A DNA stretch of 64,000 nucleotides from positions 459,830 to 523,829 of the forward strand of contig NZ_JAHQRJ010000003.1 of assembly GCF_019052805.1 (NCBI RefSeq), written 5' to 3'. Positions 35,833-44,518 of the stretch are shown one piece after another. A program made the position numbers and the translations under genes. The notes beneath the pieces are model-generated. The model was not told the origin of the DNA. It was given only the letters and a program-made list of their open reading frames with translations, and ran no database searches. The DNA is from Noviherbaspirillum sp. L7-7A. Lineage in GTDB: Bacteria > Pseudomonadota > Gammaproteobacteria > Burkholderiales > Burkholderiaceae_D. Numbering within the stretch: the stretch's first letter is position 1; every line of letters begins with the position of its first letter.

Positions 35833-36861
35833 TTACTTGGCCATGAAGCCGGCGTAGCTCATGATCTCCTTGTGCGCCTTCTCGTCCTTTTCCAGGAAGT
35901 CCTTCAGCGCCGGACCCACCGCCACGGTGGGCTTCAATGCATTCTTCTCGACATAGGCCTTCCATTCCGGCGTAGCCACCACTTTCTGGAACAGGTCTTC
36001 GTAGAACTTCACAGCCTCGGCCGGCACCTTGCCCGGCAGCAGGAAGACCCGCACCATCTCGTATTCCACGTCCAGGCCCTGCTCCTTGCAGGTCGGTATG
36101 TCAGACCAGCTCTGGGTCTCGGTGACCTTTTCCTTGTAGCTGCTGCGCGTCTGCGACAGCAGGCACAGCGCGCGATGCTGCCCGGCGCGCCACTGGCCGA
36201 CCGATTCCGACGGATTGTTGATGTTGGAATCGATGTGCTTGCCCGAGAGCTGGGTTGCCGCCTCGCCGCCGCCCTTGTACGGAATGTAGGTGAACTTTAC
36301 GCCGGCCTTCTTCTCGATCATCGCGGTGATCATGTGGTCTTCGCGCTTGGAACTGGTGCCGCCCATCTTGAAGGTTTCCGGGCTCTTCTTCACCGCGGCC
36401 AGGTAGTCGCCGACCGTCTTGTAGGGTGAATCGCTATTGACCCAGAGGACGAACTGGTCCTGCGCCACCATCGCGATCGGCGTCAGGTCGCGCCAGTTGA
36501 ACGGCAGGCCGGTCGCCAGCGGCACCGTGTACAGGCCTGACGAGGAAGCCACGATCTTGTGGGCGTCGCCGGTCGAGGCCTTCATGTCCAGCAGGCCTTC
36601 CGCGCCGCTGGCGCCAGCCTTGTTCTGGACCACGATGGCCTGCTTCATCAGCTTGTGCTTAGTGATGATGCCCTGGATCGAGCGCGCCATCTGGTCGGTG
36701 GCGCCGCCGGCGCTGAAGGGCACGACGATTTCCACCGGCTTGGTGGGCTCCCATGCTTGCGCCGCACCGGCGCCGCCCAGGCACAGCGCGGCCAGCGACA
36801 GCGCAAGGGCCGACCTGACGGGGCGTGATGAAATGGAACGATAATTGGAACGATCAGGCAC
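35833..36861 (-). CDS. tctC: TctC/Bug solute-binding protein of TTT operon 2
   Basis: 342 residues starting at a GTG (36861) that is well supported by AGGAGA 6 nt upstream. A Sec signal (ALALSLAALCLGGAGAAQA) leads to WEPTKPVEIVVPFSAGGATDQMARSIQ; the second loop reads VVQNKAGASGAEGLLD. It is closely related to the operon 1 TctC. The ligand is unknown. About 90 bp upstream lies a palindrome of the ATTTTG-N4-CAAAAT type, so this operon probably answers to the same FCD GntR regulators as TTT3 and the aminotransferase. Confidence 0.93.
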   Translation of the reverse strand: MPDRSNYRSISSRPVRSALALSLAALCLGGAGAAQAWEPTKPVEIVVPFSAGGATDQMARSIQGIITKHKLMKQAIVVQNKAGASGAEGLLDMKASTGDAHKIVASSSGLYTVPLATGLPFNWRDLTPIAMVAQDQFVLWVNSDSPYKTVGDYLAAVKKSPETFKMGGTSSKREDHMITAMIEKKAGVKFTYIPYKGGGEAATQLSGKHIDSNINNPSESVGQWRAGQHRALCLLSQTRSSYKEKVTETQSWSDIPTCKEQGLDVEYEMVRVFLLPGKVPAEAVKFYEDLFQKVVATPEWKAYVEKNALKPTVAVGPALKDFLEKDEKAHKEIMSYAGFMAK

Positions 36862-36951
36862 TGTTGTCTCCTCATCGGCTTTGCGCCGTATGTTTATTGA
36901 TATCGAATTTCAGGCATCAGGCACTGCTGAAATCAGCCGTGGCAAAATTAC

Positions 36952-36967
36952 ATTTTGAATACAATAT
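36952..36967. promoter_or_regulatory. Palindromic operator ATTTTG-AATA-CAATAT before tctC (TTT2)
   Basis: Same sequence as the site at 11546 except for one base in the right arm. It is 91 bp upstream of the tctC GTG, within the only AT-rich part of the gap. Confidence 0.6.
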
Positions 36968-37030
36968 ACGAAATGCCAGCTCAGTCAAGCAATTTCTGAT
37001 TGCCAAAGTGCATTCAAATTAGTCCTGGCA

Positions 37031-38248
37031 TCAGACCGCCGGCACTCTCGGCCGCTGGCTGCGCCGCCAGCCAAAATGCTGTGACAGCAGCAGCACGCCG
37101 CCCGCGCCCATCAGAATGATGGCCGCAGTGCCGCTGCGCTCGACCAGCGCGCCGGCCACTGCCACCCCGACCGATTGCCCGAGGTAGAAACAGGAAGCAA
37201 ACGACGCCACCGCCGCGCCGCGGCGCTCGGGCGCCATCTGGGTGGCGTTGATCTGCAAGGTGTTATGCAGCATGTAGAAGCCCAGGCCGGACGCCAGGCA
37301 ACCCGGCAGCGCCCACCACAGGTTGGGCGCGATGCCGATCAGCAGCAGCGAGCCCGCCAGCAGGAGGCCGCCCCAGCGCGCGAGGCCAGACTCGCCCAGC
37401 GCCGCCACCACGCGGCTGGCGCTGCCGGCGAACACCAGGCCACCCATGCCGAACAACATCACCACAGTGCCGGCCGAGGACAGCGACATGCCCAGCACCC
37501 GGTGCAGGTGGGAAGCGATGAAGGCAAAGGCGCCGTACAGAAAAGCGCCTTCGAGAAACACGGTCAGCAGCACGACCCGCGCCCAGGGCTTGCGCAGCAC
37601 CTCGGTGAATTCGGCCATGGTCCGGCGCAGCATCGGTCCGTCGGCGCTGCGGGTCTGCCGCGCCGATGCCGGCAGTCGCCGGTTGGTCGACAGAAGCAAC
37701 GCGCCGATGACCACGAACAGCAGCGCAATGCCGATAAAGGGCACGCGCCAGCTCAGGTGGTCCGCCGCGAAGCCGCCGACCAGCACGCCCGACGACAGGC
37801 CGAGGATCTGGCCGGTAAGGAAGCGCGCCAGCACCGGCTGCCGCTGCTCGTAGGGCACGACGTCGCCGATCCAGGCCATCGACAGCGGAATGATCGCGCC
37901 GGCGGTGGCGCCGGCCAGGAGACGCGCCGCCAGCAGGGTCTGGTAACCCGGCGCCAGCGCGCAGGCGGCGGCCGTTGCCGCGCAGGCCATGCAGGCCCAG
38001 GCCACCACCAGGTATTTGCCATGGCGGTCTCCTAAGGGACCAAAGAACAGCTGCGACACGCCATAGGCGATCGAGAAGGTGGTCACCACATAGGACGCGC
38101 CGCCCAGCGACACGCCGAGCTCCGCCGCCAGGCGCGGCAATTGCGCATCCGTCACCCGCAGCGACAGCGCGCTGCCGAAGGAAGCCAGCGCCAGGTACAG
38201 CACCGCCGCCAGCGGAAAGGCCGGCACGCCTTCCGGCCGCGCCGTCAT
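37031..38248 (-). CDS. MFS transporter
   Basis: 405 residues with twelve hydrophobic segments and the MFS loop motif GPLGDRHGKYLVVAW between helices 2 and 3. The first half contains SLRVTDAQLPRLAAELGVS, typical of drug/proton or metabolite exporters of the DHA1 type. It follows the CoA-transferase gene by 16 bp and is the last gene of the long TTT operon 3. In that context it might export a product or import the same acid by another route; the direction cannot be read from the sequence. Confidence 0.88.
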   Translation of the reverse strand: MTARPEGVPAFPLAAVLYLALASFGSALSLRVTDAQLPRLAAELGVSLGGASYVVTTFSIAYGVSQLFFGPLGDRHGKYLVVAWACMACAATAAACALAPGYQTLLAARLLAGATAGAIIPLSMAWIGDVVPYEQRQPVLARFLTGQILGLSSGVLVGGFAADHLSWRVPFIGIALLFVVIGALLLSTNRRLPASARQTRSADGPMLRRTMAEFTEVLRKPWARVVLLTVFLEGAFLYGAFAFIASHLHRVLGMSLSSAGTVVMLFGMGGLVFAGSASRVVAALGESGLARWGGLLLAGSLLLIGIAPNLWWALPGCLASGLGFYMLHNTLQINATQMAPERRGAAVASFASCFYLGQSVGVAVAGALVERSGTAAIILMGAGGVLLLSQHFGWRRSQRPRVPAV

Positions 38249-38264
38249 GCGCGCCGCCCGCGGC

Positions 38265-39485
38265 TCACGCAGTTGCCCCGGCGGGCGCCTTGCCTACCAG
38301 CACCGCGTTGTCGCTGACCAGCTGCGCCACTTCGTCCGCGGAATAGCCCAGCTCTTCGAGCACGGCGCGGGTATGCTCGCCCAGCATCGGCGCTGGACGC
38401 TTGCCATCGCTCTTGCCGCCCGAGAAGCGGATCGGCAGGCCGATGCCCTTGACCGGGCCGGCCGCGGGATGTTCCGTCTCGACGATCATGTCGCGCGCCA
38501 GCGCCTGCGGATGCGCCAGCGCGTCGGGTATTTCTAGCACCGGGCCGGCCGGCAGGCCGGCTTCATCGAACAGCACCATCCATTCATCGGTGGTGCGGGT
38601 CTGCAGCCGCCCGGTCAGCAATTCGACCAGCGCCTCACGGTTGGCCATGCGGTCCGAGTTGGTGCGGAAACGCGGGTCCGCCGCCAGGCCGGGCATGTCC
38701 AGCACTTCCACCAGGCGCTCGTAATTGGCCTGGTTGGCCGCGCCGATATTGATCCAGCCATCCTTCGAGCGGAACGCCTGGTAGGGCGTGCTGGTGGAAT
38801 TGGCCGAACCCATCTTGGGCAGGATAGTGCCGTTGCCGAAGTAGTTCGCGGCCGGCCAGTACATCTGTTGCAGGCCGGCTTCGAACAGCGAGGTGTCGAC
38901 AACCTGGCCCAGGCCGGTGCGCAGCTTTTCCGCATAGGCGGCGGCAATGCCCAGCGCGGCCAGGATCCCAGCATTGATGTCGGCCACCGGGGATCCGGCC
39001 TTGATCGGCGGACGGCCTTCCTCGCCGGTCATGCTCATCAGGCCGCTCATGCCCTGCGCGATCAGGTCGAAGCCGCCCTTGTCGGCGAACGGGCCAGTGC
39101 GGCCAAAGCCAGAGATGCAGCAGTAGATCAGGCCGGGGTTGATGCGCTTGAGTTCCTCGTAACCCAGGCCGAACTTCTCCATCGTGCCGCCGCGGTAGTT
39201 CTCGGTGACGACGTCGGCGTCGGCCAGCAGGCGCGCCAGCACGTCGCGCCCGCCCTTGGTCTTCAAGTTCAGGCCAATGCCGCGCTTGTTGCGGTTGACG
39301 ATCATGAAGGAGGCCGATTCGCCGCAGTCCAGCACCGGCGCGAAGCGGCGCGAGTCATCGCCGTCCGGGGTCTTTTCCACCTTGATCACATCGGCGCCCA
39401 TGTCGGCCAGCATCATGCCGCATACCGGGCCAGACATGATATGGGCCAGTTCGATTACCCGCATGCCGCTAAGTGGTCCTGCCAT
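38265..39485 (-). CDS. CaiB/BaiF class III CoA-transferase
   Basis: 406 residues. The N-terminus [34 protein letters not shown] is standard, and the catalytic Asp lies in GSPVADINAGILAALG; VDTSLFEAG and the C-terminal [14 protein letters not shown] also match. It moves CoA between an acyl-CoA donor and an organic acid. It is clearly distinct from Frc at 19961: the GGGGQ loop is absent, so oxalate is unlikely. GAGGGG precedes the start. With the enoyl-CoA hydratase upstream in the operon it suggests activation of an imported acid to its CoA thioester, then processing. Confidence 0.9.
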   Translation of the reverse strand: MAGPLSGMRVIELAHIMSGPVCGMMLADMGADVIKVEKTPDGDDSRRFAPVLDCGESASFMIVNRNKRGIGLNLKTKGGRDVLARLLADADVVTENYRGGTMEKFGLGYEELKRINPGLIYCCISGFGRTGPFADKGGFDLIAQGMSGLMSMTGEEGRPPIKAGSPVADINAGILAALGIAAAYAEKLRTGLGQVVDTSLFEAGLQQMYWPAANYFGNGTILPKMGSANSTSTPYQAFRSKDGWINIGAANQANYERLVEVLDMPGLAADPRFRTNSDRMANREALVELLTGRLQTRTTDEWMVLFDEAGLPAGPVLEIPDALAHPQALARDMIVETEHPAAGPVKGIGLPIRFSGGKSDGKRPAPMLGEHTRAVLEELGYSADEVAQLVSDNAVLVGKAPAGATA

Positions 39486-39552
39486 CTTGATTCCCCTCTT
39501 TCCGTTATCGATCGCGGCCCGAGGCCGCTGGTGTCCGCTTGTGTCCGCTTGT

Positions 39553-40329
39553 TCAGGCGCCGGTCCAGACCGGCTTGCTCTTGTTCATGAAGGCTTCGAC
39601 GCCGGCCCTGAAGTCGCTGCTGCCGTAGCACATGCGCACCAGGTCGTCGCCATCGGGCAGGCCGGCGGCCACGATGCGCCGGATCGCTTCCTTGGAGGCA
39701 CGCATCGTGACCGGCGCATTCTTTAGCAATCGGCCGCACAGCGCCACCGCCTTCGCTTCCAGCTCGGCCGGCTCGGCGATCTCGGTCAGGAAGCCACAGT
39801 CCAGCGCTTCCTGCGCGCCCACGGTGTCGGCCAAAAGCAGCATGCGACGCGCGCGCGGCGCGCCGAACGATGCTACCACCCGCGCATAGTTGGCCATCGA
39901 TAGGCAGTTGCCCAGCGTACGGGCGATCGGCACGCCGAACGAGGCATTGGGCGTGGCCACGCGGAAGTCGCAGGCGGCCGAGATGGCTAGGCCGCCGCCG
40001 ATGGCCCAGCCCTCGACGACGGCCACGGTGGGCATGGGCAGGCGCTCGATGGCTTCGATCATCGCGTCGATCTTCTTTTCATAATCGATGCCGTCCTCGC
40101 CGCCCTTGAAGGCCAGGAACTGCTCGATGTCGGTGCCGGCGACGAAGGCTTCGCCGCCCGCGCCGCGCACCGTGGCAACCCGCACCGAGGAATCGGCGCT
40201 GATCTGGCGGCAATGCGCCGCCAGCTGTTCATACATGTTCCAGGTCATGGCGTTACGCGCCGCGGGCCGGTCGATCAGGATGGCGGCCACGCCGTTGTTG
40301 ATGCTCAGGTGGACTTGTCCGGTGCTCAT
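39553..40329 (-). CDS. Enoyl-CoA hydratase/isomerase (crotonase) family protein
   Basis: 258 residues, the usual length. The oxyanion-hole segments are present (FVAGTDIEQFLAF and EGWAIGGGLAISAACDFRVA). Where classic hydratases have an acidic residue in the FGLPEV-type block, this one reads FGVPIARTLGN, so hydration by the two-Glu mechanism is doubtful; an isomerase, lyase or thioesterase-like crotonase is possible. AAGGAAAA precedes the start. It sits between the GntR regulator and the CoA-transferase in TTT operon 3, supporting a CoA-thioester route for the transported acid. Confidence 0.87.
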   Translation of the reverse strand: MSTGQVHLSINNGVAAILIDRPAARNAMTWNMYEQLAAHCRQISADSSVRVATVRGAGGEAFVAGTDIEQFLAFKGGEDGIDYEKKIDAMIEAIERLPMPTVAVVEGWAIGGGLAISAACDFRVATPNASFGVPIARTLGNCLSMANYARVVASFGAPRARRMLLLADTVGAQEALDCGFLTEIAEPAELEAKAVALCGRLLKNAPVTMRASKEAIRRIVAAGLPDGDDLVRMCYGSSDFRAGVEAFMNKSKPVWTGA

Positions 40330-40361
40330 GGTTGCGTTTTCCTTTTCAATGTCGATGGCGC

Positions 40362-41060
40362 TCAGGCCACGTCCCGCTGCGCCGGCGGCGTGCGGTTGAT
40401 GTAGTCGGTGGTGATCTGCACCGTGGTATCCAGCACATGGGCGCGCAGCAGCTCTCCCAGGCGCTTGCCGTCGCGCTGTTCCAGCGCGGCGACGATCTGC
40501 TCATGCTCGTCCAGCGCCTTCTTCCACTGCTGTTCGGTCTTGCCGGCGATGAAGCGGATGCAGTGGATGCGGGTCAGCAGCTGGTGGTACATGCCGATTA
40601 GCGTGGCGTTGCAGGTCATTTCCAGAATCGCCTCGTGGATCAGCCGGTTGTTCTGCAGATAGGCAGACTCCTGCCCTGCCTCGTAATGCGCCACCATCTG
40701 GTTATGCAACTCGCGCAGCCGGACCACCTGGGCCTCGGTGGCGTTCCTGCATGCCTGTTCGCCCGCCACCGCTTCGAGCGCGGCCATGATGGGAAACAGT
40801 TCCTCGATCTCCTGCGGCGTGGTCTCGGCGACGATAGCGCCGCGGTTGATCACGAGCCGCAGCACGCCTTCCGCCGCCAGTACCTTGACCGCTTCCCGCA
40901 TCGGGGTGCGCGACACGCCGAAGCGCTCGCACAGCTTCTGCTCGGGCAGCTTGTCGCCGGGCCGCAGGTCGCCGCGCATGATCAGGTCGCGTAGATGGCT
41001 CACCAGGGTGTCGTGCAGGCTGCTGCGCACGATGCGCTGCGATGCCAGTTGATTGTCCAT
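40362..41060 (-). CDS. GntR-family regulator, FCD subgroup (TTT operon 3)
   Basis: 232 residues. Winged helix about 10-75 with the recognition helix GVSRTPMREAVKVLAAEGVL; the FCD domain follows (EELFPIMAALEAVAGEQACR, LIHEAILEMTCNATLIGMYH, HEQIVAALEQRDGKRLGELL). GAGGAGA precedes the start. It is encoded inside the operon it presumably regulates (gap 21 bp from tctA, 32 bp to the crotonase gene). Its DNA-reading helix closely matches the GntR at 11742, which is next to one of three ATTTTG-N4-CAAAAT sites; the other two precede tctC genes, including the one that opens this operon. Confidence 0.9.
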   Translation of the reverse strand: MDNQLASQRIVRSSLHDTLVSHLRDLIMRGDLRPGDKLPEQKLCERFGVSRTPMREAVKVLAAEGVLRLVINRGAIVAETTPQEIEELFPIMAALEAVAGEQACRNATEAQVVRLRELHNQMVAHYEAGQESAYLQNNRLIHEAILEMTCNATLIGMYHQLLTRIHCIRFIAGKTEQQWKKALDEHEQIVAALEQRDGKRLGELLRAHVLDTTVQITTDYINRTPPAQRDVA

Positions 41061-41081
41061 CGCGTTCTCCTCGTTCTCTCT

Positions 41082-42599
41082 TTACGCAGACTGTTCGACC
41101 AGGGGCGCCGGCGCGGCCTTGCGCCGCCGCAGCAGCCCGAACAGCGGCAGGCTCAGCAGGCCCAAGCCCACCAGCATCATGGTGGCCACCAGCGAATTGG
41201 ACCAGAACACCGCCATCGAGCCATCGGAAGCAATCATCGCCTGGCGGAAGGCATCCTCGGCCTTGTCGCCCAGCACCATGGCTAGCACCAGCGGCGCCAG
41301 CGGATAGTCGAGCTTCTTGAACACATAGCCGATCACGCCGAAGGCCAGCGCCATGTAAATGTCGAATTCCTTGTTGGCTACCGTCAGCGCGCCGGTCAGA
41401 CACACCACCACGATGATGGGCCCGATGATGTTGAAGGGGATGCGCAGCATCGCGGCAAAGAACGGCACCGTTGCCAGCACCAGCACCACGGCGATCACAT
41501 TGCCCATGTACATGCTGGCGATCAGGCCCCAGACGAAGTCAGGCCGCTCGACGAACAGCATCGGCCCCGGCGACAGGCCCCAGATCATCAGGCCGCCCAT
41601 CATCACCGCCGCCGTGGCCGAACCGGGAATGCCCAGCGCCAGCATCGGCAGCAGCGCGCAGGAGCCGGCGGAATGGTCGGCGGTCTCCGGCGACACGATA
41701 CCCTGCGGCGCACCCTTGCCGAAGCTGTCGCGGTTGCCGGACATGCGGCGCGCAATGCCATAGCTCATGAAGGACGCCGCGGTCGGGCCGCCGGGTGTAA
41801 TGCCCATCCAGCAGCCGATCAGGCTGCTGCGCAGCAGGTCCCTCCAGTAGCGCGGCAGCTCCACCAGCGTGGCGACGATGTCGCGCAGCCGCAGTTTGGC
41901 GCGCACGCCCTGGAAGCGGGCGCCTTCCTCGATGGTCAGCAGCAGTTCGCCGAAGCCGAACAGGCCGATCACCGCGATCAGGAAGCTGATGCCGCCGATC
42001 AGGTTGTCGAACTCGAAGGTCAGGCGCGAGGCGCCGGACACGGTATCCATACCGACCGCCGCCAGCGCAAAGCCCAGGCCCATCGACACCAGGGTCTTGA
42101 ACGGCGCGCCGCTGGACATGCCGATGAAGCCGGCAAAGGCGATGAAGTACACCGCAAAGAATTCCGCCGGCCCGAACTTCATTGCAAAGCCGGCCATCCA
42201 GCCCGACAGCAGCGTGATCACCAGCACGCCGGCCAGCGCGCCGAAACCGGCCGAGGCGAAGGCCAGCGTCAGCGCCCGTCCGGCCTGGCCGCTCTGCGCC
42301 ATCGGATAACCATCGAAAGTAGTGGCCACCGACGACGGCTCGCCGGGAATATTGAACAGGATGGAGGTGGTGGAGCCGCCGAACAGCGCGCCCCAGTACA
42401 TGCTGGTGAGCAGGATGATAGCCGACACCGGGTCCATGGTGAAGGTCAGCGGCAGCAGCAGCGACACGCCGTTCGGCGCACCCAGGCCGGGCAGCACGCC
42501 CACCACCAGGCCCAGCAGCACGCCGGCCACCATGATGAACACATGCTGGTAGGTCAGCGCCACGCTGAAGCCATCCATCAGCGATTGAAAATTACCCAT
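41082..42599 (-). CDS. tctA: TTT large membrane subunit TctA (operon 3)
   Basis: 505 residues, polytopic, with GVLPGLGAPNGVSLLLPLTF, SMYWGALFGGSTTSILFNIPG and the second-repeat block SCALLPMLALGIPGSATAAVMMGG. It is more diverged than the other two copies: for example, the usual AAHAAGTSA is ADHSAGSCA here, and STTS replaces AITS in the first repeat. These changes lie in the predicted substrate path, so a different acid is likely. AAGGAAA precedes the start. It follows tctB by 30 bp and precedes the GntR gene by 21 bp. Confidence 0.95.
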   Translation of the reverse strand: MGNFQSLMDGFSVALTYQHVFIMVAGVLLGLVVGVLPGLGAPNGVSLLLPLTFTMDPVSAIILLTSMYWGALFGGSTTSILFNIPGEPSSVATTFDGYPMAQSGQAGRALTLAFASAGFGALAGVLVITLLSGWMAGFAMKFGPAEFFAVYFIAFAGFIGMSSGAPFKTLVSMGLGFALAAVGMDTVSGASRLTFEFDNLIGGISFLIAVIGLFGFGELLLTIEEGARFQGVRAKLRLRDIVATLVELPRYWRDLLRSSLIGCWMGITPGGPTAASFMSYGIARRMSGNRDSFGKGAPQGIVSPETADHSAGSCALLPMLALGIPGSATAAVMMGGLMIWGLSPGPMLFVERPDFVWGLIASMYMGNVIAVVLVLATVPFFAAMLRIPFNIIGPIIVVVCLTGALTVANKEFDIYMALAFGVIGYVFKKLDYPLAPLVLAMVLGDKAEDAFRQAMIASDGSMAVFWSNSLVATMMLVGLGLLSLPLFGLLRRRKAAPAPLVEQSA

Positions 42600-42629
42600 G
42601 ATTTCCTTTCCCTTGCCCGGTTGCGCACA

Positions 42630-43112
42630 TCAATAGATGCCGAACAGGTTCAGCAGCGGCCCCTTGGGCAGCGGCAGCTTGAATGCGTATTCGAAGCAGA
42701 CATAGAAGAACAGTGCCGCACCCAAGCCCAGCAGGGCCGCGCGTGCCGGTCGCAGTCTGGCTTTCCAGAGCGTGACGGCCGGCAGGTACAGCGCAATGCC
42801 CACGTACAAGCCGAGCAGGCTCACCAGCACGGCGAACGCGACGATGGCGACGAAGAAGGCGGCCACGTCGCGTACCCGGTCGAACTCGATGAAATGGCTG
42901 GTGAGACGGCGCCGTGCCAGCACGGCCTGCGCCAGGTTAACGGCGCTGCCGATCAGCACCATGCAGCCGATATAGAAGGGAAAGAAGCCGGCTTCCGGCC
43001 CCTGCTCATTCCAGGAAATGCCGTGCCTGGCAGAGCCAATGCAGATGATCAGGCCCAGCAGGGCCGTGAACAGCGCGGTCGCCACTTCCATGGCAAAACG
43101 CGTATTGAACAT
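42630..43112 (-). CDS. tctB: TTT small membrane subunit TctB (operon 3)
   Basis: 160 residues from the ATG at 43112 (CGAGG upstream); the open frame extends further but without membrane character. Four hydrophobic segments are present, with the family block GPEAGFFPFYIGC after the first, and an ending PLPKGPLLNLFGIY. It is the small subunit of the transporter. The tctC stop is 121 bp upstream, longer than in the other two operons. Confidence 0.9.
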   Translation of the reverse strand: MFNTRFAMEVATALFTALLGLIICIGSARHGISWNEQGPEAGFFPFYIGCMVLIGSAVNLAQAVLARRRLTSHFIEFDRVRDVAAFFVAIVAFAVLVSLLGLYVGIALYLPAVTLWKARLRPARAALLGLGAALFFYVCFEYAFKLPLPKGPLLNLFGIY

Positions 43113-43233
43113 AAAAACCTCGTGCGGTTGGGCAGACGTCGATGCTGCGTGTCTGTGTCGGACAGTGCCAGTGCGCGCCACCACGAACGGCCATGGCGCG
43201 CACCGCAATTTGATTAACGCGGCTTAATGCGGC

Positions 43234-44232
43234 TTAATGCGATGACCAGCCATTGCGGCTGAAGATCTCTTCGTAGCCGGTCTTGTCATTGGCGATGAAG
43301 GAACGCAGCTCGGCGTCCACCATCACGGTCGGGATTGTCACCGAACGCTCGATATAGGATTTCCACTCTGGCGTCTGGGTTACCTTCCGGAACAAATCCT
43401 TGTAGAACTCGACCACGCCGGGCTCCATGTTGGCGGCCAACCAGATGGTGCGTGGCTGCTCGAACGGGCGCACGTTCAGGCCGGCTTCCTTGCAGGTCGG
43501 AATGTCGGCCCAGGACTTGCCTTCGCCCACCACGGCCTTGCCCGGCATGCGCTTGGCGCTGAACACGCACAGCGGACGCTGCGCGCCGGCGCGCCATTGC
43601 TCTATGCTCTCGGCCGGGTTGTTGACATTGAAATCCAGGTGCTTGCCGGCCAGCTGGCCAGCCACTTCGCTGCCGCTCTTGTAAGGCACATAGCGCACGT
43701 TGATACCGGTGGCGCCCTTGATCAGCGAGACCAGGGTTTCATCGGCTTCCTTGGCCTTGGCGCCGCCGGCCTTGAAGCCGTTCGGACTTGCCTTGCCCTT
43801 CTCGATGAAGCCGGCCACATCGGTGATGCCGGACTCGGGATTGACCCACAGCAGGAAAGGATCGAACAGCATCGAGATGACCGGCGTCAGGTCGGATGGT
43901 GCATAGGAAAGCTTCGAGCCGATCGGCAGCAGGTAGACGTCCTGGGTGCCGAAGTAGACCTTGTACGGGTCCTTTGAGTTGGTCTTGGCATACACGAAGG
44001 CTTCGGCGCCGCTGCCGCCGCCCTTGTTGCTCACGATGACCGGCTGGGATAGCAGCTTGTTCTTGTTGATGGCGGACTGGACGGTGCGGGCAAACACATC
44101 GGTGCCGCCGCCGGCGCCGGCAGAAGCAATGAACTCGATCGGGCGGGTAGGCTGCCAGTCCGCCGCGCTGGCGGTGACGGGAATGGACGAGGCGCAGACG
44201 ACGGCTGCGGCCATCAGCGAAAAGGGTTTCAT
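43234..44232 (-). CDS. tctC: TctC/Bug solute-binding protein of TTT operon 3
   Basis: 332 residues with a Sec signal (FSLMAAAVVCASSIPVTASA-ADWQP). The ligand loops read FIASAGAGGGTDVFARTVQ and VSNKGGGSGAEAFVY. GGAG precedes the ATG. It is the first gene of the seven-gene unit tctC-tctB-tctA-gntR-crotonase-CoA-transferase-MFS. A perfect ATTTTG-N4-CAAAAT palindrome lies about 93 bp upstream. A 10-bp tandem duplication (GGCTTAATGC twice on the plus strand) covers the stop codon, leaving the protein end unchanged. Confidence 0.92.
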   Translation of the reverse strand: MKPFSLMAAAVVCASSIPVTASAADWQPTRPIEFIASAGAGGGTDVFARTVQSAINKNKLLSQPVIVSNKGGGSGAEAFVYAKTNSKDPYKVYFGTQDVYLLPIGSKLSYAPSDLTPVISMLFDPFLLWVNPESGITDVAGFIEKGKASPNGFKAGGAKAKEADETLVSLIKGATGINVRYVPYKSGSEVAGQLAGKHLDFNVNNPAESIEQWRAGAQRPLCVFSAKRMPGKAVVGEGKSWADIPTCKEAGLNVRPFEQPRTIWLAANMEPGVVEFYKDLFRKVTQTPEWKSYIERSVTIPTVMVDAELRSFIANDKTGYEEIFSRNGWSSH

Positions 44233-44324
44233 GCAGTCTCCATAGCTGTGTTGATGCAGGCCGCTTCATCGGCGAGCGGCGTCTGGGCATGATCTTGCCG
44301 AACATTCTGCATAATGTCTATTAC

Positions 44325-44340
44325 ATTTTGTATTCAAAAT
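44325..44340. promoter_or_regulatory. Palindromic operator ATTTTG-TATT-CAAAAT before tctC (TTT3)
   Basis: Perfect 6-bp arms with the spacer of the 11546 site in reverse orientation (TATT versus AATA). It lies in the 286-bp gap between tctC and the divergent MFS gene and could control both. Confidence 0.65.
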
Positions 44341-44518
44341 TATGAATTATGTGTACGCAAGAAATGCCGACTTCGGGTTACCTGCCAGAAGCGTGGAACA
44401 ATCCAGCGAAAGAAACACGCCGATACGCTGATTCATTGCTAAGATCGAACGGTTCATGCATTAACTTGCCTTCTTTAAACAGGATGCTCTCCGGCGTCTG
44501 CGCCTTTTCTCGATCGCC

